Shown here: positions 8,828 through 18,174 of the stretch, piece by piece
Position numbering within the stretch: the first letter of the stretch is position 1
How the letters are laid out: every line of letters starts with the position of its first letter
Assembly (NCBI GenBank): GCA_963791425.1
Contig: CAWBSE010000004.1
Coordinates: 1 to 64,000 of the forward strand
Source of the DNA: DATBLE01 sp963791425
Lineage (GTDB): Bacteria; Actinomycetota; Thermoleophilia; Gaiellales; Gaiellaceae
DNA: 64,000 nucleotides
Direction of reading: 5' to 3'
Translations under genes and position numbers: made by a program
The notes under the pieces: generated by a model
Databases searched by the model: none
The model's input: the letters and a program-made list of their open reading frames with translations, nothing else
What the model was told of the DNA's origin: nothing

Positions 8828-10225
8828 TCAGGAGCCTGCAGGCTGGATGTTCTGGTTGACGCGGAACACGTTGTTCGGGTCGTACTCCGCCTTGATGCGG
8901 GCGAGCCGGTCGTAGTTCTCGCGGTAGCTGGCGCGAACCCGCTCCTGCCCCTCGTCCATCATCATGTTCACGTACGCCCCGCCTGCCGAGTAGGGGTGGA
9001 GGGCCTCGAAGTAGTCGATGCTCCACTGTCGGATCGTGTCGACGTTCGCCGGGTCGGGGTCGACGCCAGCGAAGACCGATCCCCAGCGCGCGTCGCGATA
9101 GGCCCAGGCGGTATCGGCACTCGCCAGGTCGTGGGCGGCGCCGTCGATCGGGTACATGTGCATCGTCGACTTCATCGTCGGCATGTCGGCGCCGAAGCGG
9201 GCGTGGATCTGAACGGCCTCGTCGGGGATCTCCTTGACGAAATCGGCCCGCCAGTACCACTGATCTCCCGGCGGGTAGAGGCCATCGAAGGCGGCCTGGA
9301 GCGCCGCGTGAGGCATTGGTGCTACGCCGTGCATGAGGGGCTCGGGCACTGCGTCGAGCAGGGGTGCCATCGCTTTTGCGGCGTCTTCCTCCGAGCCGAC
9401 GTAGCACCAGACCACCCCGCAGACTTTGCGCAGATGGATCTCCTCGGGGAACGGTGGTGCCGGCGGCACGGTGTGGAAGGCGAAGAAGCCGTTGAGCTCA
9501 CGCGGAGCAGTCGGTAGGAACTCGCGGTATGCGGAAAGGACGTCTGCGCCGAGCTCGACTGGCCAGAAAGTCGGGCCGGCGACCACAGTGCCGACCTCGT
9601 GCAGCCGGAACAGGAATGACGTGACGACGCCGAAGTTGCCGCCGCCGCCGCGGATCGCCCAGTAGAGATCAGGGTGTTCCTCGGAATTGGCGCGCACGCG
9701 CTCGCCGCTCGCGAGTACTAGCTCTGCCTCGAGGAGGTTGTCAATCGTCAGCCCGCATTTTCGGGTGAGATGCCCGATTCCCCCGCCGAGTGTGAGTCCG
9801 CCGACGCCCGTCGTCGAGATGATTCCGCTCGGCGTCGCCAATCCGTACTCGCCGGTCGCCTGGTCGACCTCGCCCCAGGTGCATCCTCCGCCGACGCGAA
9901 CTGTGCGCGCGGTCGGGTCGACTTGGATGTCCTTCAGCAGCGAGAGGTCGATGACCACTCCGTCGTCACATGTGCCCAGCCCGGCGCCGTTGTGGCCGCC
10001 GCCGTGAATCGCAAGCACCAGGTCGTGATTGCGCGCGAAGGCGATTGTCCTCGCGACGTCGCCCAGGCTCGCGCAGCGGGCGATCAACGCCGGACGCTTG
10101 TCGATCATCGCGTTGTAGACGGCGCGAGCCGCCTCGTAGTCGGAGTCCTCCGGCCCGATCAGCCGGCCCTCAAAGCCCAAGAGCTCCTGGCCGGCGGCCT
10201 CCGCAGGTGTGGTGATGCTGCTCAT
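8828..10225 (-). CDS. FAD-linked oxidase of the BBE/PCMH family
   Basis: 465 residues; start ATG 10225 with GAGAGGAACGC upstream. The PCMH FAD-binding domain covers about 35-210. It shows LAIHGGGHNGAGLGTCDDG, whose His is the usual covalent flavin ligand, and GVGGLTLGGGIGHLTRK. The berberine-bridge-like C-terminus contains YDPNNVFRVNQNI. Relatives oxidise sugars, alkaloids or hydroxynicotine using O2; the substrate cannot be read from sequence. It is in the cytosol (no signal peptide) and lies 85 bp downstream of the large ATPase regulator on the same strand, possibly co-transcribed. Confidence 0.88.
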   Translation of the reverse strand: MSSITTPAEAAGQELLGFEGRLIGPEDSDYEAARAVYNAMIDKRPALIARCASLGDVARTIAFARNHDLVLAIHGGGHNGAGLGTCDDGVVIDLSLLKDIQVDPTARTVRVGGGCTWGEVDQATGEYGLATPSGIISTTGVGGLTLGGGIGHLTRKCGLTIDNLLEAELVLASGERVRANSEEHPDLYWAIRGGGGNFGVVTSFLFRLHEVGTVVAGPTFWPVELGADVLSAYREFLPTAPRELNGFFAFHTVPPAPPFPEEIHLRKVCGVVWCYVGSEEDAAKAMAPLLDAVPEPLMHGVAPMPHAALQAAFDGLYPPGDQWYWRADFVKEIPDEAVQIHARFGADMPTMKSTMHMYPIDGAAHDLASADTAWAYRDARWGSVFAGVDPDPANVDTIRQWSIDYFEALHPYSAGGAYVNMMMDEGQERVRASYRENYDRLARIKAEYDPNNVFRVNQNIQPAGS

Positions 10226-10310
10226 ATGCGTTCCTCTCTTCGTTGGCGGTTGGCACCCTCTGGGCGTAACACCGCGTGGAACACTTGTGCCGCCGACGCC
10301 GACCCGGGCG

Positions 10311-13300
10311 TCAGAGGTGCCAGCGGGGCGGCGCTTCACCCGGCGGTGCATACGAGCAGAACTGTCCGGTGCGGATTGAAACGGTGAGGTGCTCTCCGAG
10401 AGGGGGGGAGTGGCGCTCGATCGTCTTGATCGCCGACCTGATCGCCTTCGTCACGCTGACGCGGGCCCGCTCGGCCGGTGAGGCGCCTGGGCGGTCGCGC
10501 CCGCTCAGACCGAACGCCCGCGCCAGCTGCTCGGTAAGTGCGTCGATCTCCGCTTCCGTGCGTGCGACCCGCTCGGGATCATCCCAGTCACGCGCTTCCT
10601 GGAGCTCCTCACCGAGCTCTTGCAGGCGACGGCGATACGCGTTTTTCGCCTGTGCGTCGAGCGCAGGCCCGGGCGGACCATCGGCGTGGGCCTGATCGGA
10701 CACGCCTTCGACACCTTGCGCGAGCTCGACCGCGTGAATCTCGCGGGCGGGCGAACCGAGAAGGAAGGCGATGTAGTGGAGACCCTTGACGTCCCGCAGC
10801 CTGAACGTCGAGCCGTCGTAGTCGATCGTCCAGATCTCGCCCTCCCGTCGGAAGCGTGCGGGCGCCGCCACAACCACAGCCGTCGACGCGTCCCGGGAGG
10901 ACTGGATGAGTTCGAGCAACCCAGGAAGGCCGAGCTCCTCACTCAGCATCGCGACCTCGTCGAGTTGGGCCGCCGCTGCCTGCTCGTCGCCGGCGCCGCC
11001 GCGGGCGCGCAGCATGCGAGCGTGCTCGTAGAGGACGCGCGGCAGGATGCCGCGAGCGCCGAGCGCCTCGCAACGCTCGCGTGCCGCCACGAAGTGACGC
11101 TCTGCGTTCTCCCACTGTCCCGCCATTGACGCGAGCATCCCCAGGCGCAGGGTCACGGGGCCGAACGGCTGCTGGGTGTAGCTGACCGCGTTGCGATCGC
11201 CATGTGGCCGAAGCTGCTCATAGAGCAGCTTCCCTCGATCCTTGTCGTCGATGAGGACGCAGGCTTCGGCAAGCGCACACAGATGAAGGAGCCAGAGCCC
11301 GTCGCGTGGAACATCGGCGAAGCCGTTGCGTGCGTAGCGTTCCACCTCGGCGCGCGCGGCTGGGCGATCACCGAGCTCGGCGGCGACCAGGGCATCCCGC
11401 CACCGTGGTATCCACGGAAACAGTTCGCCGTGTGCGCGGATTGATGGCCATAACTCGCGCAGCCGCCCTTGCGCCCAACGAATCGCAAATAGCTGCGCGT
11501 ACTGGAAGACATACGTCGGATACTCGCTTTGGCGGAGTCGACCGAGTTGGAGCGCGGTCGCTGCCAACTCCTCTGCGTCTGCGTAGCGCGCGTCGAGGAT
11601 CGCGCGGACGACGCGCAAGCAGACCGTGTGCCAGAGATAGGAGGGCTGGCGGATGAGATCGGCGATCTCTGCCATCGCTTCTATCTCCCGATCAAGGGCT
11701 TGCCCGTCTCCGAGTTCGAGGAAGCAGTGGAAGCGCGCGTTGTGCGCCAGGAACTCCATCTCCCGATCGGCGGCCTGCTCCGCCGCGGCGAGCATTTCCT
11801 CAGTGTGCTCGAGCCGCTCGAGCACTCTGTCGGGCACCGTCAGCGTCCAGTGACGGGCGTGGAAGGCGGTCACGAGCGCTCTCTGGTCGTCGATCCGCCG
11901 CGCAACCTCGACCGCCTCGTTGCTCACGGCTGCGCGTCGCTCGATAGGTTCATTCGCCGAGTACAGTTCGAGCGCGAGACGCGAGAGCAGGATCACCCGG
12001 AGCGAGCTGTCGTCCTCCGGAAGCGCGGCGAGCGCCTCGGTGAGCAGGTCGGCGCCCGTCGCTCCAACCTCGAACCGCGCGTAGAGCAGGAAGCCGCCGA
12101 GCGCGGTCACATAGCCGAGCGCCGCCCGGGCGAACAGTTCGCCCTCCCCGAGCCGGCGTGCGACCACGGTCGCGTCTTCGAAACTCGAGCGCGCGGAGGC
12201 GACGTCTCCCGCCCGCCAGTGGGCATCGCCGAGGCGCAGGAGCAGATCGCAGCGCCGCCGGTCGGAGCTCTCGGGATCCGTCCCGATCAGCTGGAGCCCG
12301 CGACCGTAGTGCCGCGCGGCCTCCTCGTAGGCGAGTAGCATCGCGGCGCGGTCTCCGGCCCGCTCGAGGTAGGCGATCGCCTTCGGGATGTCGCCAAGCG
12401 GTGCCGCGAGCGCGAGATGATGGGCGATCTCGGACATTCGTCGATCGGGATCCCCCCGGCCCAACTCCTCGAGGACGGCCCCCATCTGAAGATGCAACTC
12501 GGCTCGCCGCCGCGCTGACAAGTCCAGGTAGAGGGTCTCCCTGACCAGTTCGTGCGCGAAGGCCTGGCGCTGTCCGTCGACATCCTCGACCAGGACGCCT
12601 GAATCGAGCGACTCCCCGACCGCGTCGACGAGGCGGCTCGGGCTGAGGCGGCTCATGGCCTCGAGCACGGCGAGGTCGAGTTCGCGTCCACTCACGGCTG
12701 CCAGTTGGAGGACAGACGAGGCCTCGGGGGAGAGACGATCGATGCGGCGCCGGATCACGGCCCGGACCTCTTCGGGGATTCGCCAGGTCGGATCGGCATT
12801 TCCAGCGCGGGCCCATTTTGCGAGCTCGTCGGCGTCGACGGCGCGGATCAGTTCGCCGAGGAAGAACGGGTTGCCGCCCGTGATCGAATGCAGTCGCGTG
12901 ACGAGGGAGGGCGTGACGTCCTCACCCACGACCCGTGCGACGTACGCTTTGACCTCGTCCTGACTGAGCCCTCGAAGCGAAAGCCGCCGGCCGATACGGG
13001 TCAAGCCGGCGAAGAGAGGCGCAAGCTCGCGAACGCGGGGCTCTTCGTCGCGGTACGAGCACAGCACCGCAATCGGAGCGCTTGCGATCGCCTCGCCGAG
13101 GAAGCGAAGGAGGAGCAGAGACGCCTCGTCCGCGGCGTGCAGATCCTCGAGCACGATCAACACGGGCCGCTCGTCGGCGCGGTCGAGTAGGAAGCGGGTC
13201 ACCGCGTCGAACAGCGCGAAGCGGACGCTTCCCGGATCAGTCTGCTCCACGGCCGCCCCCGCCGAGGGCGCAGCGATCGCCTCGAAGTCTCCGCCGGCGG

Positions 13301-13607
13301 CGCGCACGACCTGGATCCACGGCCAGTAGGCGGGAGCGCCGCCCTCCTCCCAGCAGCGGCCGGCAAGCACTGTCCACCCGTGCGCCCCGGCCTTGTCTGC
13401 GACCTCCGTGAGCAAGCGCGTCTTGCCGATGCCTGCGTCGCCCGTAACGATCATCACACCGCCGCGCCCTGCCGCGGCCTCGTCGAGTGCCTCCTGCAAC
13501 TCATCGAGTTCGCGCCCACGACCGACGAACGGTCGCGAGGCCCGGCGACTGCCTGGCGACCCAGACGTAGCGGCACGCCGCGAGGAGGAGGAGGAGGGCG
13601 AGGTCAT
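10311..13607 (-). CDS. Large AAA/STAND ATPase regulator (LAL-like) with conserved C-terminal domain
   Basis: 1098 residues from the ATG at 13607. After a Ser/Arg-rich tail, PFVGRGRELDEL opens the ATPase module. The P-loop is TGDAGIGKTRLL near 55-66 and Walker B is PVLIVLEDLHAADEAS. A long TPR-like helical region follows. The C-terminus (about 920-1098) has WTIDYDGSTFRLRDVKGLHY, a coiled region, and VTKAIRSAIKTIERHSPPLG, a module seen in many actinobacterial ATPase regulators and probably winged-helix-like. No LuxR HTH is visible. It is probably a signal-responsive regulator; its target is unknown. The flavin oxidase downstream may be controlled by it. Confidence 0.8.
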   Translation of the reverse strand: MTSPSSSSSRRAATSGSPGSRRASRPFVGRGRELDELQEALDEAAAGRGGVMIVTGDAGIGKTRLLTEVADKAGAHGWTVLAGRCWEEGGAPAYWPWIQVVRAAGGDFEAIAAPSAGAAVEQTDPGSVRFALFDAVTRFLLDRADERPVLIVLEDLHAADEASLLLLRFLGEAIASAPIAVLCSYRDEEPRVRELAPLFAGLTRIGRRLSLRGLSQDEVKAYVARVVGEDVTPSLVTRLHSITGGNPFFLGELIRAVDADELAKWARAGNADPTWRIPEEVRAVIRRRIDRLSPEASSVLQLAAVSGRELDLAVLEAMSRLSPSRLVDAVGESLDSGVLVEDVDGQRQAFAHELVRETLYLDLSARRRAELHLQMGAVLEELGRGDPDRRMSEIAHHLALAAPLGDIPKAIAYLERAGDRAAMLLAYEEAARHYGRGLQLIGTDPESSDRRRCDLLLRLGDAHWRAGDVASARSSFEDATVVARRLGEGELFARAALGYVTALGGFLLYARFEVGATGADLLTEALAALPEDDSSLRVILLSRLALELYSANEPIERRAAVSNEAVEVARRIDDQRALVTAFHARHWTLTVPDRVLERLEHTEEMLAAAEQAADREMEFLAHNARFHCFLELGDGQALDREIEAMAEIADLIRQPSYLWHTVCLRVVRAILDARYADAEELAATALQLGRLRQSEYPTYVFQYAQLFAIRWAQGRLRELWPSIRAHGELFPWIPRWRDALVAAELGDRPAARAEVERYARNGFADVPRDGLWLLHLCALAEACVLIDDKDRGKLLYEQLRPHGDRNAVSYTQQPFGPVTLRLGMLASMAGQWENAERHFVAARERCEALGARGILPRVLYEHARMLRARGGAGDEQAAAAQLDEVAMLSEELGLPGLLELIQSSRDASTAVVVAAPARFRREGEIWTIDYDGSTFRLRDVKGLHYIAFLLGSPAREIHAVELAQGVEGVSDQAHADGPPGPALDAQAKNAYRRRLQELGEELQEARDWDDPERVARTEAEIDALTEQLARAFGLSGRDRPGASPAERARVSVTKAIRSAIKTIERHSPPLGEHLTVSIRTGQFCSYAPPGEAPPRWHL

Positions 13608-13736
13608 CGTTCTGGAGTGTTCCTTGGCCCGCGTGGGCTGTCCAGGGTGACTCCGACGCGCGTCGCGTCTAGTGGTCCGTCGTCGTGGCCTCTCCTTCCT
13701 GGCGTTAAGACTGACGGGGCCCGGCTGCCCCCAGGT

Positions 13737-13769
13737 GGTCGGGCAAGCGTTGCGACCTCCCTGGTTGTC
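13737..13769 (+). repeat. Intergenic repeat with GACCTCC(C)TGGTT core (copy 2)
   Basis: Near-identical to 8395-8426 apart from one inserted C. It lies in the 379-bp gap 13608-13986 between the large ATPase gene and the SDR gene. I see no gene in that gap. Confidence 0.7.
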
Positions 13770-13986
13770 CCCCAGGAGTTCCTGGCGTGTGCGCCAGAGG
13801 CCGCGCTTGCCTGTTCCGCTCAGGCCCTGATCGACATGACCCGCGAACGAGTCACGGTTCTGTCCCGACCCCCTGGCGCGTGTGGTGGAGTCACGGAAAG
13901 AGACAAATCTGTGACTGAAGCCGCGCGGTAGTCGAGGATCTCTTGCGCAGTCGCCGAGACGATCCGTTGGTTTAGTCGGACGTGAT

Positions 13987-14919
13987 TTACCGGAACTCGT
14001 CGATGCCGCGGCCGTCTTCCTGCTCCCACCCGTAGGCGGTTATGTAGCCCCAGCAGTCCGGCCGGCTTCCGTCGGAGTCTGTGACGCCGTAGGCGTCGGC
14101 GAGCTGGCGAGCGCTGATGATCGTGCCAGCCCATCGCTCGGCGTCTGCAGCCCTGGCGAGTGCAGCAACGCCTCTGGCCACATAGGCAGGTGACTCGGAG
14201 ATCCCAAATCCAGGGCGCTTTTTCAAGGCATCGCGCCAGTTGGCCTCGCTGACGCCGAAGTTCTCCAGCATCTTCTCCGAGCGCAGCCAGCCGGGCGTGA
14301 CACCGACGGCCGTCACGGGACTGTCCTCGAGTTCGGCGCTCAGGCCCTTGACGATCCGCTCGACATTGGCTTTGACGAGGTCGTAGTAGAAGCCAACATT
14401 CCGCCTGAACTCGGCGTTCGCCTGCGAAGTGCCGTCCGTCATCTCCACCACGAGGCCGCGCGTGCCAAGGGCTTCAGCGGTTCGCAGCATCAGAGGGATG
14501 GCGGAACGACAGGTGATCAGGTGCGTGTGCACCCCCATCTGCAGCATCCGCAGCCCGCCGGCCCAGTCGTGCTCCCAGAGCGGCTTGTCCCACTCCATGT
14601 ACCTGTCGCCACCAAAGATGTCATTGACGAGCACGTCGAGCCGCCCATGGTCGCCCTCGATCGCCGAGACCAACTCGGCAACCGACGCGGGGTCCTCATG
14701 ATCGACCACCAGCGCCGACCCCGCGCCTCCCGCCGCCGCGATCAGGTCTCCAGTCTCCTCGATCGTCTCGGGCCTGCCGATCTCAGACGGCCCGGCCGTT
14801 CGGCTGCTGCGACCGGTCGCGTAGACGTAAAAGCCCGCACGGGCAAGCTCGACCGCGATCGCACGACCCGCGCCGCGCGTCGCCCCCGCAACCAGCCCCA
14901 CTCTCACGGCCTCGGTCAC
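13987..14919 (-). CDS. Short-chain dehydrogenase/reductase
   Basis: 310 residues with GTG start at 14919. The NAD(P)-binding glycine motif is GATRGAGRA near residues 12-20. The catalytic Tyr-xxx-Lys is in FYYDLVKAN. DVLVND stands where NAG-type motifs normally sit. An insertion around TARGRSSRT and a long C-terminal extension with DSDGSRPDCWGYI are typical of the DHRS1-like SDR subgroup. Cytosolic; substrate unknown. It is monocistronic as far as can be seen. Confidence 0.85.
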   Translation of the reverse strand: MTEAVRVGLVAGATRGAGRAIAVELARAGFYVYATGRSSRTAGPSEIGRPETIEETGDLIAAAGGAGSALVVDHEDPASVAELVSAIEGDHGRLDVLVNDIFGGDRYMEWDKPLWEHDWAGGLRMLQMGVHTHLITCRSAIPLMLRTAEALGTRGLVVEMTDGTSQANAEFRRNVGFYYDLVKANVERIVKGLSAELEDSPVTAVGVTPGWLRSEKMLENFGVSEANWRDALKKRPGFGISESPAYVARGVAALARAADAERWAGTIISARQLADAYGVTDSDGSRPDCWGYITAYGWEQEDGRGIDEFR

Positions 14920-15000
14920 AACGACCCTTAGTCTTCCACCCGCTACGTCGTTTTAGTCCTCACCCGCCAGATCGTCGCAGCGCCCAAGCGTGAGATGCAC

Positions 15001-15034
15001 CGCCTGCCCCAGTGTTCGGGAATGTCACCCGACG
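15001..15034 (+). repeat. Dispersed ~30-bp element, copy 1 (TGTTCGGGAATG core)
   Basis: Contains CAGTGTTCGGGAATGTCACC. The core is an imperfect inverted repeat, GCG..TTC-SS-GAA..CGC. It is followed by a perfect hairpin, GTCACCCG/CGGGTGAC at 15024-15053. It lies 120 bp upstream of the methyltransferase gene. Confidence 0.65.
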
Positions 15035-15154
15035 CATAGGCGGGTGACGGGTTAGCGTGGGACAGTGCTTCCTCAGCAGTGGAGCGGGTGGGTGCCCAGC
15101 CGAACTTGGACCACGAGGGCGCGATGAGACCCCATTGTGCGCTGGAGACGATTG

Positions 15155-15968
15155 ATGTCTGAGGTCGACACGGGGTTCGCGGGCTCGATCCCGGAAGATT
15201 ACGACCGGTATCTCGTCCCGTTGATCTTCGAGGCATTCGCCCGGGACATCGCGCGACGGGCAGCCGAGCTGTCGCCAAGTTCCGTCCTGGAGACAGCGGC
15301 CGGCAGTGGTGTGGTCACTCGGGCATTGGCCCCGGCGCTCCCGCCAGACGCAAACTACATCGTCACCGACCTCAACCAGCCAATGCTCGACTACGCCGCC
15401 GCCCAACACGGTGTCGACCGCCGCATCAGCTGGAGCACGGCGAACGCAGAGGAACTCCCGTTCGACGATGCCGTCTTTGATCTCGTGTGCTGCCAGTTCG
15501 GCGTCATGTTCTTCCCCGACCGCCGGAAGGGCTACCGGGAGGCACGACGGGTACTCAAGACCGGAGGGCGGTTTCTGTTCAACGTCTGGGACCGGATCGA
15601 GGAGAACGTCTTCGCGAACGATGTCACGAACGCTCTCGCAGAAGTCTTCCCGAACGATCCACCACGGTTTCTACGCACGCACGCCGCACGGCTATCACGA
15701 CACGGCGCTCATCCGGAGCGAGCTGGAAGACGTGGGCTTCACCAACGTACTGATCGAGACGAAGGCTGAGCAGAGCCGCGCACCCTCGCCGCACTACGCC
15801 GCCCTCGCTTACTGCCAAGGGACGCCGCTACGCAACGAGATTGAAGCCAGAGATCCCGGCAGGCTCGTGGCGGCAACGAATCACGCTGCATCCGAGATCG
15901 CGAACCAACACGGAAGCGGCCTGGTTGCCGCGAAGATCCAGGCGCACATAATCACGGCCGTCGCCTAG
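15155..15968 (+). pseudogene. Class I SAM-dependent methyltransferase with one frameshift
   Basis: From ATG 15155. Motif I is VLETAAGSGVVTRALA, the post-I acidic residue is in YIVTDLNQPMLDYA, and the later motifs are FDLVCCQFGVMFFPD and ARRVLKTGGRFLFNVWD. This is the ubiquinone/menaquinone-type methyltransferase fold. Near 15670 the frame is lost. The natural continuation ARTPHGYHDTALIRSELEDV runs in the next frame to the stop at 15968 and ends VAAKIQAHIITAVA. One indel separates the halves, so the intact product would be about 270 residues. This may be a read error. It is flanked by repeat copies at 15001 and 16011. Confidence 0.8.
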
Positions 15969-16010
15969 CTCGACGGCTCGGTTCGAGACTGCTCGACAGC
16001 CAAGCCATGG

Positions 16011-16041
16011 CGTGCGCGAGTGTTCGGGAATGACGCTTGAC
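16011..16041 (+). repeat. Dispersed ~30-bp element, copy 2
   Basis: Contains TGCGCGAGTGTTCGGGAATG followed by ACGCTTGA. It is placed between the stop of the methyltransferase gene and the convergent stop of the cupin gene. Confidence 0.7.
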
Positions 16042-16058
16042 GGCTACCGCGAACGGCT

Positions 16059-16604
16059 CTAGCCCCAGGGCAGCCGTGACCAGTACGACGGCCGCTCTCG
16101 CCGGAAACGCTCGGCCGTCGCATATACCTGGTTCGGATCGGATGTCTCCTTCTCCACACTCGCGCGGTAGCGCGCTGCGAGGTCCGACACCGGATACCGC
16201 ACTTCCGGGCTTACGTGGGCGCCAACCATCAGGACCACACACGGCGCGTCGCCAGCTCCCACGAAGGCATGCTCCGTCCAGGGAGGTGAATGGAAGAAGT
16301 CCCAGGCTCGGAGGAGTCGCTCCTCGCCCTCGACGAGCAGTCTGCACTCACCGGCCAGAACGAGGAAGGCCTCCTGATTCGCCTCGGCGTGGTAAACGCT
16401 GCTCTGGCCGGGCTCGAGGACGGTCACATTGATCCCGAGCTGCGCGAACTCGATCGGTGACTCGCCGTACTCGTTGGCGAACCAACACGCCGCGCCCCTC
16501 GTCTCCGAAGAGAACCACTCGGCATCGCTCACGTTGACGACAAACCAACCCTCCGTGACGGGGGCAAGCCCGGAGCCAGCGTCCTCAAGCCTCGCTTCGT
16601 TCAC
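16059..16604 (-). CDS. Cupin-domain protein
   Basis: 181 residues, GTG start at 16604. A double-stranded beta-helix cupin core is visible: VTVLEPGQSSVYHAEANQEA (motif 1, with H, E) and DFFHSPPWTEHAFVGAGDAP (motif 2, with H). The hydrophobic strand LVLAGECRLLVEGEERLL lies between them. The C-terminus RERPSYWSRLPWG is conserved in actinobacterial cupins of unknown role. A metal-binding, small-molecule or sensing function is likely. It stands alone between two dispersed repeats. Confidence 0.8.
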   Translation of the reverse strand: MNEARLEDAGSGLAPVTEGWFVVNVSDAEWFSSETRGAACWFANEYGESPIEFAQLGINVTVLEPGQSSVYHAEANQEAFLVLAGECRLLVEGEERLLRAWDFFHSPPWTEHAFVGAGDAPCVVLMVGAHVSPEVRYPVSDLAARYRASVEKETSDPNQVYATAERFRRERPSYWSRLPWG

Positions 16605-16642
16605 GCAGCAGATTCTCGCAGTCCAAGCGACGGCTGTCTCGT

Positions 16643-16672
16643 CTGAGCGAGTGTTCAGGAATGTCTCTTGAT
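16643..16672 (+). repeat. Dispersed ~30-bp element, copy 3
   Basis: Contains GAGCGAGTGTTCAGGAATG followed by TCTCTTGA, a slightly diverged copy between the cupin gene start and the methyltransferase fragment. Confidence 0.6.
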
Positions 16673-16699
16673 CTGAATCGCCGACTTGTTTCTGTCGCG

Positions 16700-17101
16700 T
16701 CAGACGGGCTTGCGGAGCACGTAGATCGTCGGGGCGAGTTTCCCGAGGAACTGATAGACGCCCCAGCTGCAGGTCGATTCGAGGTGGCGGTAGATCTCCT
16801 CGCCGGCCCGCTCGATGATCTTGTCTCGCTGACGCCGGAGGCGCGCGAGCCGCAAGAGGTCGCGCGAGACGGGCTGCGTCCGTTCCTCGGCATACTCGCG
16901 CCATTCCGTCCCGAGCACGTCCGTCACCTCGACAACTAGCCCTGCTCGGCTGAAGGCGCGCTCGACGCTCTCTTGGTCGAGGTTTTCGGGCACGTTCGTA
17001 AGGCTCTGGTTGATCAGCAACGCTTCTTTCGGCTCCAAGCGATCGGTGGCGAGCACGGTGAAGACGAGCATGTGTCCGCCCGGACGAAGAACACGCGCCA
17101 T
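16700..17101 (-). pseudogene. 5'-truncated SAM methyltransferase
   Basis: 133 residues beginning at ARVLRPGGHMLVFTVLATD, which is the middle of a class I methyltransferase (post-motif II). The SAM-binding N-terminal half with motif I is absent. The rest is intact to the stop and ends APTIYVLRKPV. Upstream sequence on this strand becomes unrelated about 17105-17115, just before the 170-bp repeat at 17205, so a rearrangement may have removed the front of the gene. An internal ATG at 17101 would allow translation, but such a product would not bind SAM. Confidence 0.65.
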
Positions 17102-17204
17102 TTCCCGGCCCGTCGTTCCTTACTGACCTCTCGGATGGGCGAGCGTGCTCTCGCCAGAGCCACGGTTCTGACTAGAAGCGTGACCGTATTGGCGGCCCAC
17201 GGTT

Positions 17205-17376
17205 GCCTCCTGCAGAAGCGTGATCCTTCGGTTAAGAGGAGCGCGGGCCAATCGACCTCCTGGTCATCAAGACGAAGGTCACGGTTGGTCCACGGAGGAG
17301 GGGATTCGAAGTCACGCCTGGGAGCCTGCAGGCAGATGCGAGAAGCGGAAACAGCCTGCACATGCACGCTTTCTAG
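17205..17376 (+). repeat. 170-bp dispersed element, copy A
   Basis: Matches 52601-52768 over its whole length. The best-conserved block is AGTCACGCCTGGGAGCCTGC and the bases after it, including the perfect palindrome GCCTGCAGGC and the end GCACGCTTTCTAG. A GACCTCCTGGT core sits inside at 17254. One plus frame is open in both copies and encodes SHAWEPAGRCEKRKQPAHAR here against SHAWEPAGRCKKRNLPANAR there. A peptide, a structured RNA or a mobile-element relic are all possible. It fills most of the gap 17102-17512, upstream of the second tiny membrane gene. Confidence 0.7.
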
Positions 17377-17512
17377 GCTCGGTGAGCTATTTCTTCGCGG
17401 CCCGGCTACCGGCCGCGATGATCACCAGTCCCGCGAAGACTGCCTTGTAATTGCCCCGCATATGGCGTTACTCTTGCCTAGCGAGAAACCGGGGGAGAGA
17501 GGGGCTGCGGCA

Positions 17513-17653
17513 ATGTACGGTTTCAAGCACTACGAGGTTCGGCTGCGCCGAAGTGAGCGACTTCGTTACGTGGTCGTGCGGCGCCTGCTCATGGGCATCG
17601 TGATCGTGGCGCTCGCGATCGTGCTATTGGCTGCTTACCGGGCCGTTACGTGA
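17513..17653 (+). CDS. Tiny single-pass membrane protein (copy 2)
   Basis: 46 residues, ATG at 17513. The N-terminus (GFKHYEVRLRRSERLRYVVV) and the single hydrophobic helix (MGIVIVALAIVLLAAY) parallel the copy at 8567. The leader GCGAGAAACCGGGGGAGAGA is shared too and contains the ribosome site. It lies 136 bp after the 170-bp repeat. Function unknown. Confidence 0.65.
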   Translation: MYGFKHYEVRLRRSERLRYVVVRRLLMGIVIVALAIVLLAAYRAVT

Positions 17654-18012
17654 GTCGGCGGCTCTAGCTGTTGCCGTTCTCGCGTCGCCTGGTTTGCGAT
17701 GGCCGTAGGTGACCAGCCCGGGTCCGAATCCGCCCTGCTCCCAGTCCGCAGGTTTTAGCCTTCGTCTCCCAGTTCGGCCAGTGACAGGAAGTGTCGGGAC
17801 GTGAAGCCCGAGCCGGCGCCCAAGGCTCTGAGTTCCCTGGCCACTTCTGCACCACGCACCGGATCCAGAGGTGGTCTCGTCACAGAGAAGCTATCGGCCT
17901 CGAATCCCTGGTTCCACAGTCATTCGGGGATAAAGACAACTCTGTAGTCACGCCGAGGACAACCAGCTCAAGAGCTGAGAACAAAGACTGCCGCGCAGTT
18001 AGCAGCGCCTCT

Positions 18013-18040
18013 GCCTGCGCGAGTGTGCGGGAATAACGGT
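18013..18040 (+). repeat. Dispersed ~30-bp element, copy 4
   Basis: CCTGCGCGAGTGTGCGGGAA then TAACGGTG: the left half is well conserved and the right half is degenerate. Confidence 0.6.
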
Positions 18041-18106
18041 GCGTCCAGATCGTGCGGCAAATCGCGGCGCTGCACCCCGAAGTTCTGTGCCGGGCGATAG
18101 AGCGTC

Positions 18107-18138
18107 GCCTGCGCGAGTGTTCAGTATTGTCGCTTGAA
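18107..18138 (+). repeat. Dispersed ~30-bp element, copy 5
   Basis: CCTGCGCGAGTGTTCAGTAT then TGTCGCTTGAACGCAGG. CCTGCG and CGCAGG at the two ends form a stem enclosing the core. It ends 37 bp before the VOC gene start. Confidence 0.65.
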
Positions 18139-18174
18139 CGCAGGGACGGGCCGAGCGCTAGTGTGAAGGCGGCG

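Larger units (their letters stand above)
17654..18174. other. Intergenic gap with two dispersed repeats, no gene seen
   Basis: 520 bp between the tiny membrane gene and the VOC gene. It contains two copies of the 30-bp element (18013 and 18107) and no frame with recognisable protein character. Confidence 0.5.

Noticed and set aside
16011..16041. GGGAAT in the dispersed element as an ECF-sigma -35
   Set aside because: Several copies lie downstream of genes, and no consistent -10 (CGTC) at the right spacing was seen.
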